NCBI GenBank assembly: GCA_022376925.1
Contig: JAIOJX010000001.1
Coordinates: 4,745,501 to 4,809,500, forward strand
From: Tragulus kanchil
Taxonomy: Eukaryota > Chordata > Mammalia > Artiodactyla > Tragulidae
Length of the DNA: 64,000 nucleotides
Reading direction: 5' to 3'
Shown: piece after piece, positions 46,876-57,563 of the stretch
Layout of the letters: each line of letters begins with the position of its first letter
Position numbering within the stretch: the stretch's first letter is position 1
Notes under the pieces: generated by a model
Told to the model about the DNA's origin: nothing
Database searches by the model: none
What the model saw: the letters and a program-made list of their open reading frames with translations, nothing else
Position numbers and translations under genes: made by a program

Positions 46876-47711
46876 GGTAAGGCAGCTGAAGAATCAGGAC
46901 TGGAGACCACTAATGAGACAGAGACCAGCATAGAAATCATTTCCTAATTCTGATATATTTTATCTTGAACACCTCATTCAGACAAATCTGAATTCCAAGA
47001 GGCAACACCCAAAGCAGGCAGCACTGATAGAGAAAGTGGAGAACTCTGATGTGGAAAATAAAACAGAAGACTACTTCCCTCTGGTAGACCAGTGCTTTGG
47101 GTCAGATTAGGGGTGACAAGGCTGTACCTTTACCTGAGACAGAGCACAAAGAGATGAAACAAAATGCCCAATAGCTGCTGATTCTGCCTGAGGTTTTCTA
47201 ACAGTACTATACAGGAAGAACTGTGGGGTCATAACATGGGAATCCCTTTTCAGCTTGAATTGTAAGCAGGAAGTGCTTCCTCCCACCCAAGATCCCTCCC
47301 GTGGTTTAGCTCCTACACGCACACTGTTTCAGCATGAGAGGATTCAGTGCTACCCTCCTGCACAGAGCCTGGCATGCAGCGCACACTTAGGAAGTATCTG
47401 CGGTGGCCTGTCCTTTGAGAATCACAGGCTCGCAGATAAACTAGGGATGCTCTGTAATGACTGGTTTGTGAAGAAGTACTTGTTGATTTACAGGAGTCAG
47501 TACATGTGCTGGTTAAACGTACAGCTTTTAGGGTCAGATAAACCTGGGTTCAAATATCAGCTCTTCCATCTCCTAGCGGTGTGATCTTAGACCGTGTCCT
47601 TAACCTTTCTGTGCCTCACCTATTATATGGGAATAATTATTGCGCATCACTCAAGAGTTTGTTGTGAGGATTAAAGGAAATGTACAATTCTATTGTACAA
47701 TAATGTGTTTA

Positions 47712-48032
47712 GGGCTTCCCTGGGGGTCCAGTGGGTAAGGACACCGCCTTGCAGTGCAAGGGGCGCCCGTTCAATCCCTGGCCTGGGAAGATCCCACATG
47801 CCGCGGAGCGGCTGGACTGATGTGTCCAATCAGCGAGCCGGAGCTCTGGAGCGCATGTGCCCAGCCGGTGCTCTGCGACAACAGAGGCCACCACGATGGG
47901 AGGCCCACACGGGCCAAAGAACAAAGATGGATGAAAACAGATAAATGAAAGACCAATAGAAGTGGCCCGCCTGCTCCCCTCCCTCCCCACCTCACCCCAC
48001 CAAAAAATAAATAAAAAAACAATAAAAAAAAA
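47712..48032 (+). mobile_element. Long tRNA-Glu SINE with perfect target-site duplication
   Basis: Complete element from 'gggcttccctgggggtccag' to the C-rich segment, (AAAT)n and poly(A). A perfect 13-base direct repeat, aataatgtgttta, lies at 47699-47711 and 48033-48045. Its core reads GCGCATGTGC, one CpG lost relative to the copy at 46775. Confidence 0.94.
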
Positions 48033-48045
48033 AATAATGTGTTTA

Positions 48046-49484
48046 AATAAGGGTAAGCTAGAATTAGAAGTTGTTTGATAGAGGACTCAAATTGCACATG
48101 AGCAAATGAAAACTAATAAAGACAGAATATGTCCCAATAAGAAAAAATTTTATAGCCATTGAGACCAGACCAGAAAATATAGGCTGAAGCTGAAGAAGAA
48201 ACTCTTATGAAAAGGAGGAAAGACACTGTGTCAGGGACAAGCCCTGGGGGCTGGTTTGATAGCTCCTAGGCCAGAGTGGATAAATAGTGTGCAGGCAGGG
48301 AAATTGATCAAGCTAATATTGATATTCCTGAAGCATTTGCAGGCCATTGGAATCCTTACAGAATGCATACCTAGGTAACACTCTCAATATAGAGAAAAGG
48401 TAAAAGAAACCTGAGGACCGTGAATGAAAACTGGGTTTATACCTTCAAAATTGGCCATCTTTAGTGCCCTCTACAGAAAACTCAGCAAAACCACAGGACT
48501 TTTCTACGGTTACATTTCAGCCATGCAGCCTTCAAAGGAATCAGCAGGACTGTATGTGCTGACATGGAAAGCATGCCAAGATATACAAAGAACTGAACTG
48601 ACAAAAGTTTTCAGCTCCAGTGTTTCCTGAAAAACCACGCACGTGTATGTATGAACGTATATGTGTATAGATGCAGAAATACATACCTACATACACTTTA
48701 ATATGCATAGAAAAGTTCTGGAAGGATACACCAGAAATTGTTATGGATGAGTATGCCTAAGGAATGAGACCAATGGTTCGAAGGGGCTCTTCATTTCATA
48801 GCCCTTTGCACGGTTTCCATTTTTACAATATATATATACTACATTTATACTACATTTATAATTTAAGAAAGAATAGCAAGACCAGAATAATTAAAAGAAT
48901 AATTAAAGAATAATTAAAAACTCAGAAAAAGAATAATAAACAACTCAGACTATTGTATGATGCTTTGCACAAAGTAGAACCCAATAAATGCTTGAATGAA
49001 TGGATGAAAGTCACTCAGTTGTCCCATAAGTTGGTAGATGAGAAGGGAGAAAAGGATATAAAAAGAAAAGAAATAAAAGGGGAGAATATAGAGATCACAG
49101 AGGCAGCCTAGAGTAGAAGAGGAACACTAGAAGGAAAGCTACCAGAGAAAAGAGCTGATGGGTACCAGCCCTACTGCAGGGGCACCTGTTAGCCAAGATT
49201 CCAACATACTTGGCAAATACTGTCCACAGATCTGTGTAAGTCTGTAAACAGACAACTCTGTAAGGAACTGGTCAAAGCTGTGCTATTCTCCAAACAGGGA
49301 AGCCTTCCTTGTGGCCACAAAGGAAGCTTTACCATGAGGGTTAATCTCAGTAAGGAGATCAGAGACTCCATGGAAAGTGCAGTAAAACATCCTATATTGG
49401 TAATAACATTAATATATGCCATTTGCAGAATACTACATTCCCAAATATGAGTTTATTTTTAAATCCCCTCCCACAAAGAACAAT
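48046..49484. other. A+T-rich non-coding sequence
   Basis: Holds an (AT)n/'ctacatttata' repeat at 48826-48862, repeated 'aagaataattaa' units at 48888-48925, and an L2 3' end at 48960-49005 ('gaacccaataaatgcttgaa'). A purine-rich stretch follows at 49035-49160. No gene was seen. Confidence 0.5.
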
Positions 49485-51628
49485 ATGCATTAACGGTAGA
49501 AAATCCTATTAGGGGCTTCTCTTATGGCTCAGTGTTAAGAATCTGCCTGCCAATGCAGGAGACATGGGAAACTCCCACATTCCACCAAGCAACTAAGCCC
49601 ATGTGGCACATGGGCTGTGAGCCTGTGCTCCAGAAGCCGGAAGCCACAACTACTGAGCCCACGTGCCACAACTACTGAAGCCTGTGCGCCCTAGAGCCTG
49701 TGCTCTACAACAAGAGACGCCACCACAATGAGAAGCCTGGACACCACAACTAGAGTGTAGCCCCTGCTCACCAAAACTAGAGAAAAGCCACACACAGCAA
49801 CAAAGACCCAGCACAGCCAAAAATAAATAAATAAATAAACAAATAAATATAATTAAAACACAAAAGAAAACCTATTAGGTCATCTACTTTCTCCTAAAGG
49901 CCTAAAGCAGACTATATTCTGCCATATAAATCCTACTGCTTTCAATAATGCGTAAGGAAGATTTCCACTTAACAAATCCTAAATGGAAAACAGGCAAGAA
50001 ACAGCAATACTGAATGCAAAGGAAAGAGAATTATCTTTACTGATTCATCTTTAATTGCCAGCATGTTTTTTCATTTATACTTTTTTCAAAGAATTACAGC
50101 TTCATTGTAGGTTTAATGGATGGAGCTATCAGTAAAGTTAAAACAAATGAACACATATGCCATTTTCATTGATCAATTCAATTTAGTACACTTAATTTAG
50201 ACAACTAAATTCCTCAGAAAATACAGGGAGAAATAGGGAGATCTGGTGAACTGTGATCCAAGTGTGCCTTTATTTTCACAATGGCAATCACTCTTGGGTC
50301 AAGGTGGTAAGACAGCTGGACAGCGCCGTGGTTTTCCTGCCATTAGTGAAGCCTCTAGGAAAGCTAATTTGCTCTTCAATGAAATTCATTTGCACTGATC
50401 TTCAACTTTGTGACTTAGCAGTGAGGGTTCTTATAAATATGTTTTGGCTATTTTATTTTATTTTACTTTACCATTCAGACTCTTCTCTTTTCCTTCCTCC
50501 TTATCCAGCTGGGAAAAGTAGGAATGTTTCCTAACGTTGAGACAGTGATTCAACAAATGCATTAACGGTAGAAAATCCTATTAGGGGCTTCTCTTATGGC
50601 TCAGTGTTAAGAATCTGCCTGCCAATGCAGGAGACATGGGAAACTCCCACATTCCACCAAGCAACTAAGCCCATGTGGCACATGGGCTGTGAGCCTGTGC
50701 TCCAGAAGCCGGAAGCCACAACTACTGAGCCCACGTGCCACAACTACTGAAGCCTGTGCGCCCTAGAGCCTGTGCTCTACAACAAGAGACGCCACCACAA
50801 TGAGAAGCCTGGACACCACAACTAGAGTGTAGCCCCTGCTCACCAAAACTAGAGAAAAGCCACACACAGCAACAAAGACCCAGCACAGCCAAAAATAAAT
50901 AAATAAATAAACAAATAAATATAATTAAAACACAAAAGAAAACCTATTAGGTCATCTACTTTCTCCTAAAGGCCTAAAGCAGACTATATTCTGCCATATA
51001 AATCCTACTGCTTTCAATAATGCGTAAGGAAGATTTCCACTTAACAAATCCTAAATGGAAAACAGGCAAGAAACAGCAATACTGAATGCAAAGGAAAGAG
51101 AATTATCTTTACTGATTCATCTTTAATTGCCAGCATGTTTTTTCATTTATACTTTTTTCAAAGAATTACAGCTTCATTGTAGGTTTAATGGATGGAGCTA
51201 TCAGTAAAGTTAAAACAAATGAACACATATGCCATTTTCATTGATCAATTCAATTTAGTACACTTAATTTAGACAACTAAATTCCTCAGAAAATACAGGG
51301 AGAAATAGGGAGATCTGGTGAACTGTGATCCAAGTGTGCCTTTATTTTCACAATGGCAATCACTCTTGGGTCAAGGTGGTAAGACAGCTGGACAGCGCCG
51401 TGGTTTTCCTGCCATTAGTGAAGCCTCTAGGAAAGCTAATTTGCTCTTCAATGAAATTCATTTGCACTGATCTTCAACTTTGTGACTTAGCAGTGAGGGT
51501 TCTTATAAATATGTTTTGGCTATTTTATTTTATTTTACTTTACCATTCAGACTCTTCTCTTTTCCTTCCTCCTTATCCAGCTGGGAAAAGTAGGAATGTT
51601 TCCTAACGTTGAGACAGTGATTCAACAA
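49485..51628. repeat. Tandem duplication 9 (unit 1,072 bp, no difference seen)
   Basis: Copy A 49485-50556 and copy B 50557-51628, constant offset 1072 throughout, including the 93-codon frames at 50253 and 51325. The switch from the end of copy A to the start of copy B occurs at shared 'aatg'. Unlike the other ten, I see no indel next to the junction. Confidence 0.95.
49514..49865 (+). mobile_element. CHR-type SINE, long form
   Basis: Head 'ggcttctcttatggctcagt', repeated body blocks ('ccacaactactgagcccacg', 'ccctagagcctgtgctctac', 'aactagagaaaagccacaca'), end 'aaagacccagcacagccaaa' with (AAAT)n. The flanking repeats gaaaatcctattagg (49499-49513) and gaaaacctattagg (49866-49879) differ by one base. 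Box B is deleted in the head, so this copy could not be transcribed by Pol III. Duplicate copy at about 50586-50937. Confidence 0.9.
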
Positions 51629-52224
51629 ATGACCCATAGAAAAAGCAGAAGGGGAATCTGGACTTCTCTTTCCTTCCCCTTTCTTTTCTCCCTTACTTGT
51701 TGTCTGATGATCTGAACCCTCAGCCTGACTGCACCACCAGCTTGCTGTGTGGCCTGGAAAAGGGCTTCTCCTTTCTGGGGCTCATCCATACTGTGACGAG
51801 CTGGACCAAATGAATAGCAACTGTTGATGGAATTGGCCCTAGTAAGTCTCAATGAGAGGATCCTCAGAAGTCATTCCTGACTCCCATTATTAGCCTGAAA
51901 GAGCTGGAAACCCCTTCTAGTCACATCCCAACCTCTGGTAGACGATGCCTGGCCTTCGGTGTTCTCCCCAAGGGAGTAACCCTCTCTGGCATAAACGTGA
52001 GAGCATTCCAGCCAGGCTCTGGGTTGACCAGTGAGGGATCTGGGTTGATGGTGGTGCTGCCAGTCAACTTTCAGGGCACAACAGATACTTGGCAGACACA
52101 GCAGAGACTCAGTTCCCACTTTTTGACTGACAACTTCGTTAAAATAAGTCACAATGGCGGCTCACTTAAGGCTCTCAACGATCCTACAACTATCTCTGCT
52201 ATAAGCTACACTGCCACCTTTATG
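51629..52224. other. Non-coding sequence with MIR trace
   Basis: Positions 51735-51840 resemble a worn sense MIR ('cagcttgctgtgtggcctgg', then 'ttctcctttctggggctcat'). Elsewhere nothing was recognised. Confidence 0.45.
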
Positions 52225-52225
52225 T

Positions 52226-52890
52226 CTGTTTCAGTGAGGGTTCTCCAGAGAAACAGACTGATAGACAGACAGATACTGATGTGTATATACACACACCTGT
52301 AATACATAGATGCCACCTATAAGTATATGTGTATGTGTGTATATAAATTTAATATTAAAAATAGATATTTATATAAAAATATAATATATATAATATATAT
52401 TACATATACTCTCCTATATATAAAACATAAATATATAAAAATATATATTCATTTATATATTTATAAAAATATTTATATTATATTATTTATTTATATATAT
52501 TCATGCACAACACACACACACACACATATATATATAAGGAATTGGCTCACATAATTGTAGGGGTTAACAAACCTGAAATTCATAGTGCAGGCCAACAGGT
52601 CCTGACTTCAAAATCTGCAGGATAAGCCAGGAAGGTTGGAAATTTAGGAAGGGTTTCTATGCTACAGTCTTGAAACCAAATTTCTTCTTCTTTGGGAAAC
52701 CTTGGTCTTTCATCTTAAGGCTTTCAACTAATTGGATGAGGCCCTCTCACACCATGGAAGACAAATTGCTTTACTTGAAGTCAATCAATTTAAAATTTTA
52801 ATCACATACAAAAAATACTTTCACAGCAACAACCAGATTAGTGTTCGACCAAACAACTGGGCACCAAGTTGACACATTAAGCTAATCACA
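52226..52890 (+). mobile_element. ERVL-type LTR with A+T-rich expansion
   Basis: 5' part 'gtgagggttctccagagaaa' and 'cagactgatagacagacaga'. After the expansion come 'aaggaattggctcacataat', 'tgcaggccaacaggtcctga', 'aaggctttcaactaattgga' and 'gaccaaacaactgggcacca', ending 'ttgacacattaagctaatca'. This order matches an old mammalian ERVL/MaLR-class LTR. No internal genes adjoin it. The last ~40 bases are reused at the start of duplication 10. Confidence 0.7.
52265..52535. repeat. A+T-rich and (CA)n simple repeat
   Basis: TA/TATAA-type runs with a (CA)n stretch at about 52507-52525 inside the LTR. It replaces the short 'tagatagata' region usual in this LTR class. Confidence 0.85.
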
Positions 52891-53408
52891 GTGTCCAAAT
52901 GCAGCCTGCCTCCGCTGCTCACCTAGGACACTTAACACTCTCCTTTGCATTGGGTTTACCTTGGGCTAGCTGATACTAGCCTTGTACCATTTCCCTTAAA
53001 TCCTATCAGATCTTATAAGAATAATTCCTCACTTTTGGTCTGCTTTTCTTCTACCCTATTAACTACTTACAAGATAGCTTCAGAATGAGCAGCTAGACCA
53101 GCAACAAGTTTCAAACAAAAAGAAGGCAGTCACTCCTGTACTCTAGAAATTCCTCTCCTTCAAACTCCCCCCGCATCAGCTCTGCGGGCTCGTCAAAGCT
53201 CTCAGATTTGTACTCTGTCTCCCTCATCTCCTCTGGCTCCACGTCAGGCCATTTGCGTTATGTCTGACCTGCTCTTCCCTCGGGACACTGATCCAATCCT
53301 TGCTGCCTACCAACACTCGCCAGGGGGCTCCATGTCTATGGTTCCCACCATCTGGGTAGGAAGATCAAATAATCTGTTACGATGCATCATAGTTTTTAAA
53401 ACACTTTC

Positions 53409-53754
53409 GGGCTTCCCTGGTGGTCCAGTGGGTAAGGACACCGCCTTGCAGTGCAAGGGGCGCCCGTTCGATCCCTGGCCTGGGAAGATCCCACGTGCCG
53501 CGGAGTGGCTGGACCCATGTGTCCAATTACCCAGCCGGAGCTCTGGAGCGCATGCGCCCAGAGCCGGTGCTCGGCGACAACAGAGGCCGCCGCGATGGGA
53601 GGCCCACAGGAGCCAAAGAACAAAGACGGATGAAAAAATAGAGAAATGGAAGACCAATAGAAGTGGCCCACCCGCTCCCCTCCCTCCCCAACTTCCCCCT
53701 ACCCCAAAAAATAAAAATAGTGGCTTAAGACCTTGTAAATCTTTAAAAAAAAAC
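53409..53754 (+). mobile_element. Long tRNA-Glu SINE, CpG-rich and young
   Basis: Full length with many intact CpGs: head 'gggcttccctggtggtccag', 'ggggcgcccgttcgatccct', core GCGCATGCGC at 53548-53557, and 'gcggcgacaacagaggccgc'-like middle. A perfect 11-base target-site duplication, aaaacactttc, is at 53398-53408 and 53755-53765. Its tail carries about 35 extra bases after the first A-run. Duplicate copy at about 54515-54860. Confidence 0.94.
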
Positions 53755-53844
53755 AAAACACTTTCATGTCCACTGTCCACTAACTGGTATTCCTGACACC
53801 ACCCTGAGACCTTATAAATGAACAAAGATATTACTATTATCTCT

Positions 53845-53945
53845 GCAAAGCCTCATGTGGCAGATGAGGAAATTGAGGTTCAGGAAGAATAAGGCAAGGA
53901 CCTCGACTCTGGTAAGAGTGGGTAACAGATCAGGAATGTGGGGTG
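53845..53945 (-). repeat. MIR SINE, antisense
   Basis: The segment 'tgtggcagatgaggaaattg' followed by 'aggttcaggaagaataaggc' is the MIR complement. Repeated at about 54951-55045. Confidence 0.65.
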
Positions 53946-55069
53946 GGAAAAGGGAACCAAACAACTGGGCACCAAGTTGACACATTGCTAATCACAGTGT
54001 CCAAATGCAGCCTGCCTCCGCTGCTCACCTAGGACACTTAACACTCTCCTTTGCATTGGGTTTACCTTGGGCTAGCTGATACTAGCCTTGTACCATTTCC
54101 CTTAAATCCTATCAGATCTTATAAGAATAATTCCTCACTTTTGGTCTGCTTTTCTTCTACCCTATTAACTACTTACAAGATAGCTTCAGAATGAGCAGCT
54201 AGACCAGCAACAAGTTTCAAACAAAAAGAAGGCAGTCACTCCTGTACTCTAGAAATTCCTCTCCTTCAAACTCCCCCCGCATCAGCTCTGCGGGCTCGTC
54301 AAAGCTCTCAGATTTGTACTCTGTCTCCCTCATCTCCTCTGGCTCCACGTCAGGCCATTTGCGTTATGTCTGACCTGCTCTTCCCTCGGGACACTGATCC
54401 AATCCTTGCTGCCTACCAACACTCGCCAGGGGGCTCCATGTCTATGGTTCCCACCATCTGGGTAGGAAGATCAAATAATCTGTTACGATGCATCATAGTT
54501 TTTAAAACACTTTCGGGCTTCCCTGGTGGTCCAGTGGGTAAGGACACCGCCTTGCAGTGCAAGGGGCGCCCGTTCGATCCCTGGCCTGGGAAGATCCCAC
54601 GTGCCGCGGAGTGGCTGGACCCATGTGTCCAATTACCCAGCCGGAGCTCTGGAGCGCATGCGCCCAGAGCCGGTGCTCGGCGACAACAGAGGCCGCCGCG
54701 ATGGGAGGCCCACAGGAGCCAAAGAACAAAGACGGATGAAAAAATAGAGAAATGGAAGACCAATAGAAGTGGCCCACCCGCTCCCCTCCCTCCCCAACTT
54801 CCCCCTACCCCAAAAAATAAAAATAGTGGCTTAAGACCTTGTAAATCTTTAAAAAAAAACAAAACACTTTCATGTCCACTGTCCACTAACTGGTATTCCT
54901 GACACCACCCTGAGACCTTATAAATGAACAAAGATATTACTATTATCTCTGCAAAGCCTCATGTGGCAGATGAGGAAATTGAGGTTCAGGAAGAATAAGG
55001 CAAGGACCTCGACTCTGGTAAGAGTGGGTAACAGATCAGGAATGTGCCCCTGGGGTGGGAAAAGGGGAA

Positions 55070-55527
55070 GGGGTTGATCACAGGAAGACACCAAGAGTCT
55101 ATTTAGTAGGACTGAGGCATGGGTCTGAGGACTTACAGCCACGCGGCCTCGGTAACCCAGGGCCCTGTACATCCCCCTTGAGTACAGACAGGAGAGGGCT
55201 CAGTGCCTTGCCGCGTGCAGCGACAGCAGGGCCCCGACCAGAGGAAAGCCTGTAAGGAAACCCCAAGTTGTACAGGTCACCACCTCTCTGATCCATGGAA
55301 TCCTGTGATGTGAATCTCTCTCATTCCACAGGATGTCATTAAGTACCCTCCAGCGCCAAACTGGGGATAAACTTAACCCTAAATATTCCAGAAGTCTGGA
55401 ATGGGAGAGCTGGAACAGTTCAGCCTCCAGCACTAAAAATATGGGAAACCTGAGACCCAGAATCCCTTTAGAGACCTGCCTAAGATCACATCTTGATTTA
55501 ACAACAGAGGCTGGAAACTCTGGTCTC
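55070..55527. other. Non-coding sequence with MIR trace
   Basis: An antisense MIR-like piece lies at about 55470-55535 ('gacctgcctaagatcacatc', then 'gaggctggaaactctggtct'). The rest is unrecognised. Small overlapping frames on both strands show no domain. Confidence 0.45.
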
Positions 55528-55773
55528 CTAATTCAGTGAAAGATTATTTCCATTCTTTATGGTCCAACTCTCACGTCCATACCTGGCTAGTGGAAAAACC
55601 ATAGCTTTGATTAGATGGACTTCTGTTGTCAAAGTGATGTCTCTGCTTTTTAATATGCTGTCTAGGTTTGTCCTAGCTTTTCTTCCAAGGTGTAAGCATC
55701 TTTTAATTTCATGACTGCAATCACCATCTGCAGTGATTTTGGAGCCCAAATAAAAGTCTGTCACTGTTTCCAT
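55528..55773 (-). pseudogene. BovB reverse transcriptase C-terminal remnant
   Basis: An 81-codon open stretch that reads as the conserved BovB segment after the RT core (SKITADGDCSHEIKRCLHLG, then LDSILKSRDITL). The catalytic YxDD region and the endonuclease are absent. It is a fragment and not an active element. Confidence 0.85.
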
Positions 55774-55802
55774 CGTTCACCCGTCTATTTTCTGGTACTG
55801 TG
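55528..55802 (-). mobile_element. BovB (RTE) LINE fragment
   Basis: Complement of the BovB 3' coding region: 'ggtccaactctcacgtccat', 'ggaaaaaccatagctttgat', 'catgactgcaatcaccatct' and 'gcagtgattttggagcccaa'. The piece is short and truncated on both sides. Confidence 0.9.
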
Positions 55803-55834
55803 TCTAGCATATAGTTGACCTCTAACTCTCTAAT

Positions 55835-56052
55835 ACAAGCATGTGTGCTGAGTCACTCAGTTGTGTCCGACTCTGCGACCCTATGGACCGTAGCCCTCCA
55901 GGCTTCTTTGTCCATGGGATTTTCCAGGCATGAATACTGCAGTGGGTTGCCATTTCCTTCTCCAGAGGAGCTTCCCTACCCAGAGACTGAACTTACATCT
56001 CTATGTCTCCTGCATTGGCAAGTGGGTTCTTTACCTCCTCTAGTACATACTC
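55835..56052 (-). mobile_element. Bov-tA/BovA SINE, antisense
   Basis: Complement of the element: 'gctgagtcactcagttgtgt', 'ttccaggcatgaatactgca', 'gtgggttgccatttccttct', with the tRNA part complement 'tgcattggcaagtgggttct' at the end. It lies next to the BovB piece in the same orientation. Confidence 0.92.
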
Positions 56053-56545
56053 GTTACCAAACGAATGAGGGATAGAGAGATGAATAAAAGAAAGTGCTAC
56101 CAGAGAAAAATAAGCATGGCTTACAAATGGTAGCTCTTACACGTTTAAAGAACTTCAGATAAATGAATATACTTTTCTAAATAAGATGGTGCCTACCCTA
56201 GAAAACTAAGCAGAATAGACAGTTATTAATACATTTTCCTGGGGTGGCAGTGGGTGGTAATCAAAAGTAACAACAAAGTCTTTACCCCATGTTCCCTACG
56301 ATAAAGTCTATTTGTCCTCAATGGCTTTCCCTTAACCCAAGATCTCAGGTTTTTCTGGTTCTCGTAATATGGGCCTTGTCCAGTTACAATTAATAAATTT
56401 TTCCTTCTCTTCACTTGTAAGACCTTTGCCCTTTCCTGGAAGTGATTAATACCAAAAAGACAAGCTAGAAACTTCACATAAGAGATTAATTACCAAAACG
56501 AATGCATGTCAAAGTCTGCCTTCAGAACTAGATTCACCTTGCAAA
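56053..56545. other. Non-coding sequence, nothing recognised
   Basis: A+T-rich. An 83-codon minus-strand frame at 56226-56477 has no recognisable domain. Confidence 0.4.
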
Positions 56546-57264
56546 GTATACACACAGACTCTGCCTGCACATGCAGAGATCTGGCCCTTGATTCTAAATG
56601 TGCATAGGTTTGACTTCCTTTACTTCTAATTGCATAAAATTTAGTCTGAAATCCAATCAGGAGACTATTGTTTTCTGCTTCATGTGAAGCAAGAAACAGC
56701 AGAAAGGATTGCTAGGGGAGAACTGGGTGGGGTTAGAAATTTGAATCCTGGCGTGACTTTTATGAATCTTCTTGCTCATTTTACTCACCTTTTTCTTGCT
56801 CTGATGTTATCAGTAATTCTGGAGACAGAGAAAACCCAGACTTCCTCAAAGAGTTTAACTGCTTCAGCAAAATTCAAAAAGGGGGGAGTCTAGCTGCTCC
56901 AAAGAAAGTTCCTCCTGGGTTTGTGGCCAAAGACAGGCACACAACGATGCACACTGGTCGACCACTTTCATGTCTTCCTTCCTCTCCCCTTTCTGGCTGA
57001 GAAGCAAAGCCTGTGGTGACTCTGGGCAGCCCATCCAAAAGCTGGAACGGACAGCATGCTGTTCCAGTCAATGAATACACAGCACAAGAGAGAGAACACT
57101 AGGCTACATCTGATTTCGTCAAGACGTGAGCTCGCCACACCTGTGAGAAGCGGCACAGAGGACAGAGGGGAAAGCAGCCTTGTCTTAAGGCCTTACTTCC
57201 TAATGGTACATGCGTTAAAAGACCAAACCTGGCTATAGATCTACCTAGCAGTGAACTTGCAGTC

Positions 57265-57350
57265 AAGAAACCTGGGCTCTAGTCCTGGCTAGGCTACTGA
57301 CTGACCAGCCCTTTCTCCTCTCCAGGTTTAAGTGTCTCATCGGCTAGAGA
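57265..57350 (+). repeat. MIR SINE
   Basis: The segment 'gaaacctgggctctagtcct', 'ggctaggctactgactgacc' and 'tctccaggtttaagtgtctc' is the MIR sense core with the usual decay. Repeated at about 58352-58437. Confidence 0.65.
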
Positions 57351-57530
57351 CAGCATGAACAGACAGTGTTTAAGGACCGGAAATGACAAATGCAGTCAAA
57401 TGTTCATTACCCAGAAGCAGATTCTCCTGTGTGCAGCTTCTCTGTGGGTTGCTTTGCCTTCGATCTATGGACAGTGCCATTTCTGAGGAGGACCTTCCCT
57501 GCTTGAATAAGGCTTTGCTGCCATTTCAGT

Positions 57531-57563
57531 GGGATTCCCAGGTGGCGCTAGTAGTAAAGAACA
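57531..57563 (+). repeat. Bov-tA SINE head only
   Basis: The segment 'gggattcccaggtggcgcta' followed by 'gtagtaaagaac' is the tRNA-like head. The rest of the element is absent, which needs a later deletion because SINE insertions normally keep the 3' end. Repeated at about 58618-58650. Confidence 0.7.

Larger units (their letters stand above)
45797..47946. repeat. Tandem duplication 8 (unit ~1,074 bp)
   Basis: Copy A 45797-46870 and copy B 46871-47946. The junction falls in the SINE tail, with shared 'aatgaa' at the switch. Differences include 'cagcgacactagg' against 'cagcgcacacttagg' (about 46307/47379) and several substitutions plus a 4-base loss within the SINE (46755-46850 against 47829-47920). 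MIR and SINE content is repeated with the unit. Confidence 0.95.
52848..55069. repeat. Tandem duplication 10 (unit ~1,106 bp)
   Basis: Copy A 52848-53955 and copy B 53956-55069. Copy B lacks two bases ('acattaagct' to 'acattgct') about 30 bases after its start. Copy A lacks five bases and one G near its end ('aatgtgcccctgggg' to 'aatgtgggg', then gggg to ggg). The centre, including a SINE and the 178-codon chance frame, looks identical. Confidence 0.95.

Noticed and set aside
52327..52554. Tyr/Ile-rich 75-codon frame
   Set aside because: A translation of TA and CA simple repeats within an LTR.
53260..53796. 178-codon plus-strand frame and the 172-codon antisense frame
   Set aside because: Most of both frames is translated young SINE (for example GFPGGPVGKDTALQCKG). 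A similar reading occurs at every full-length copy.
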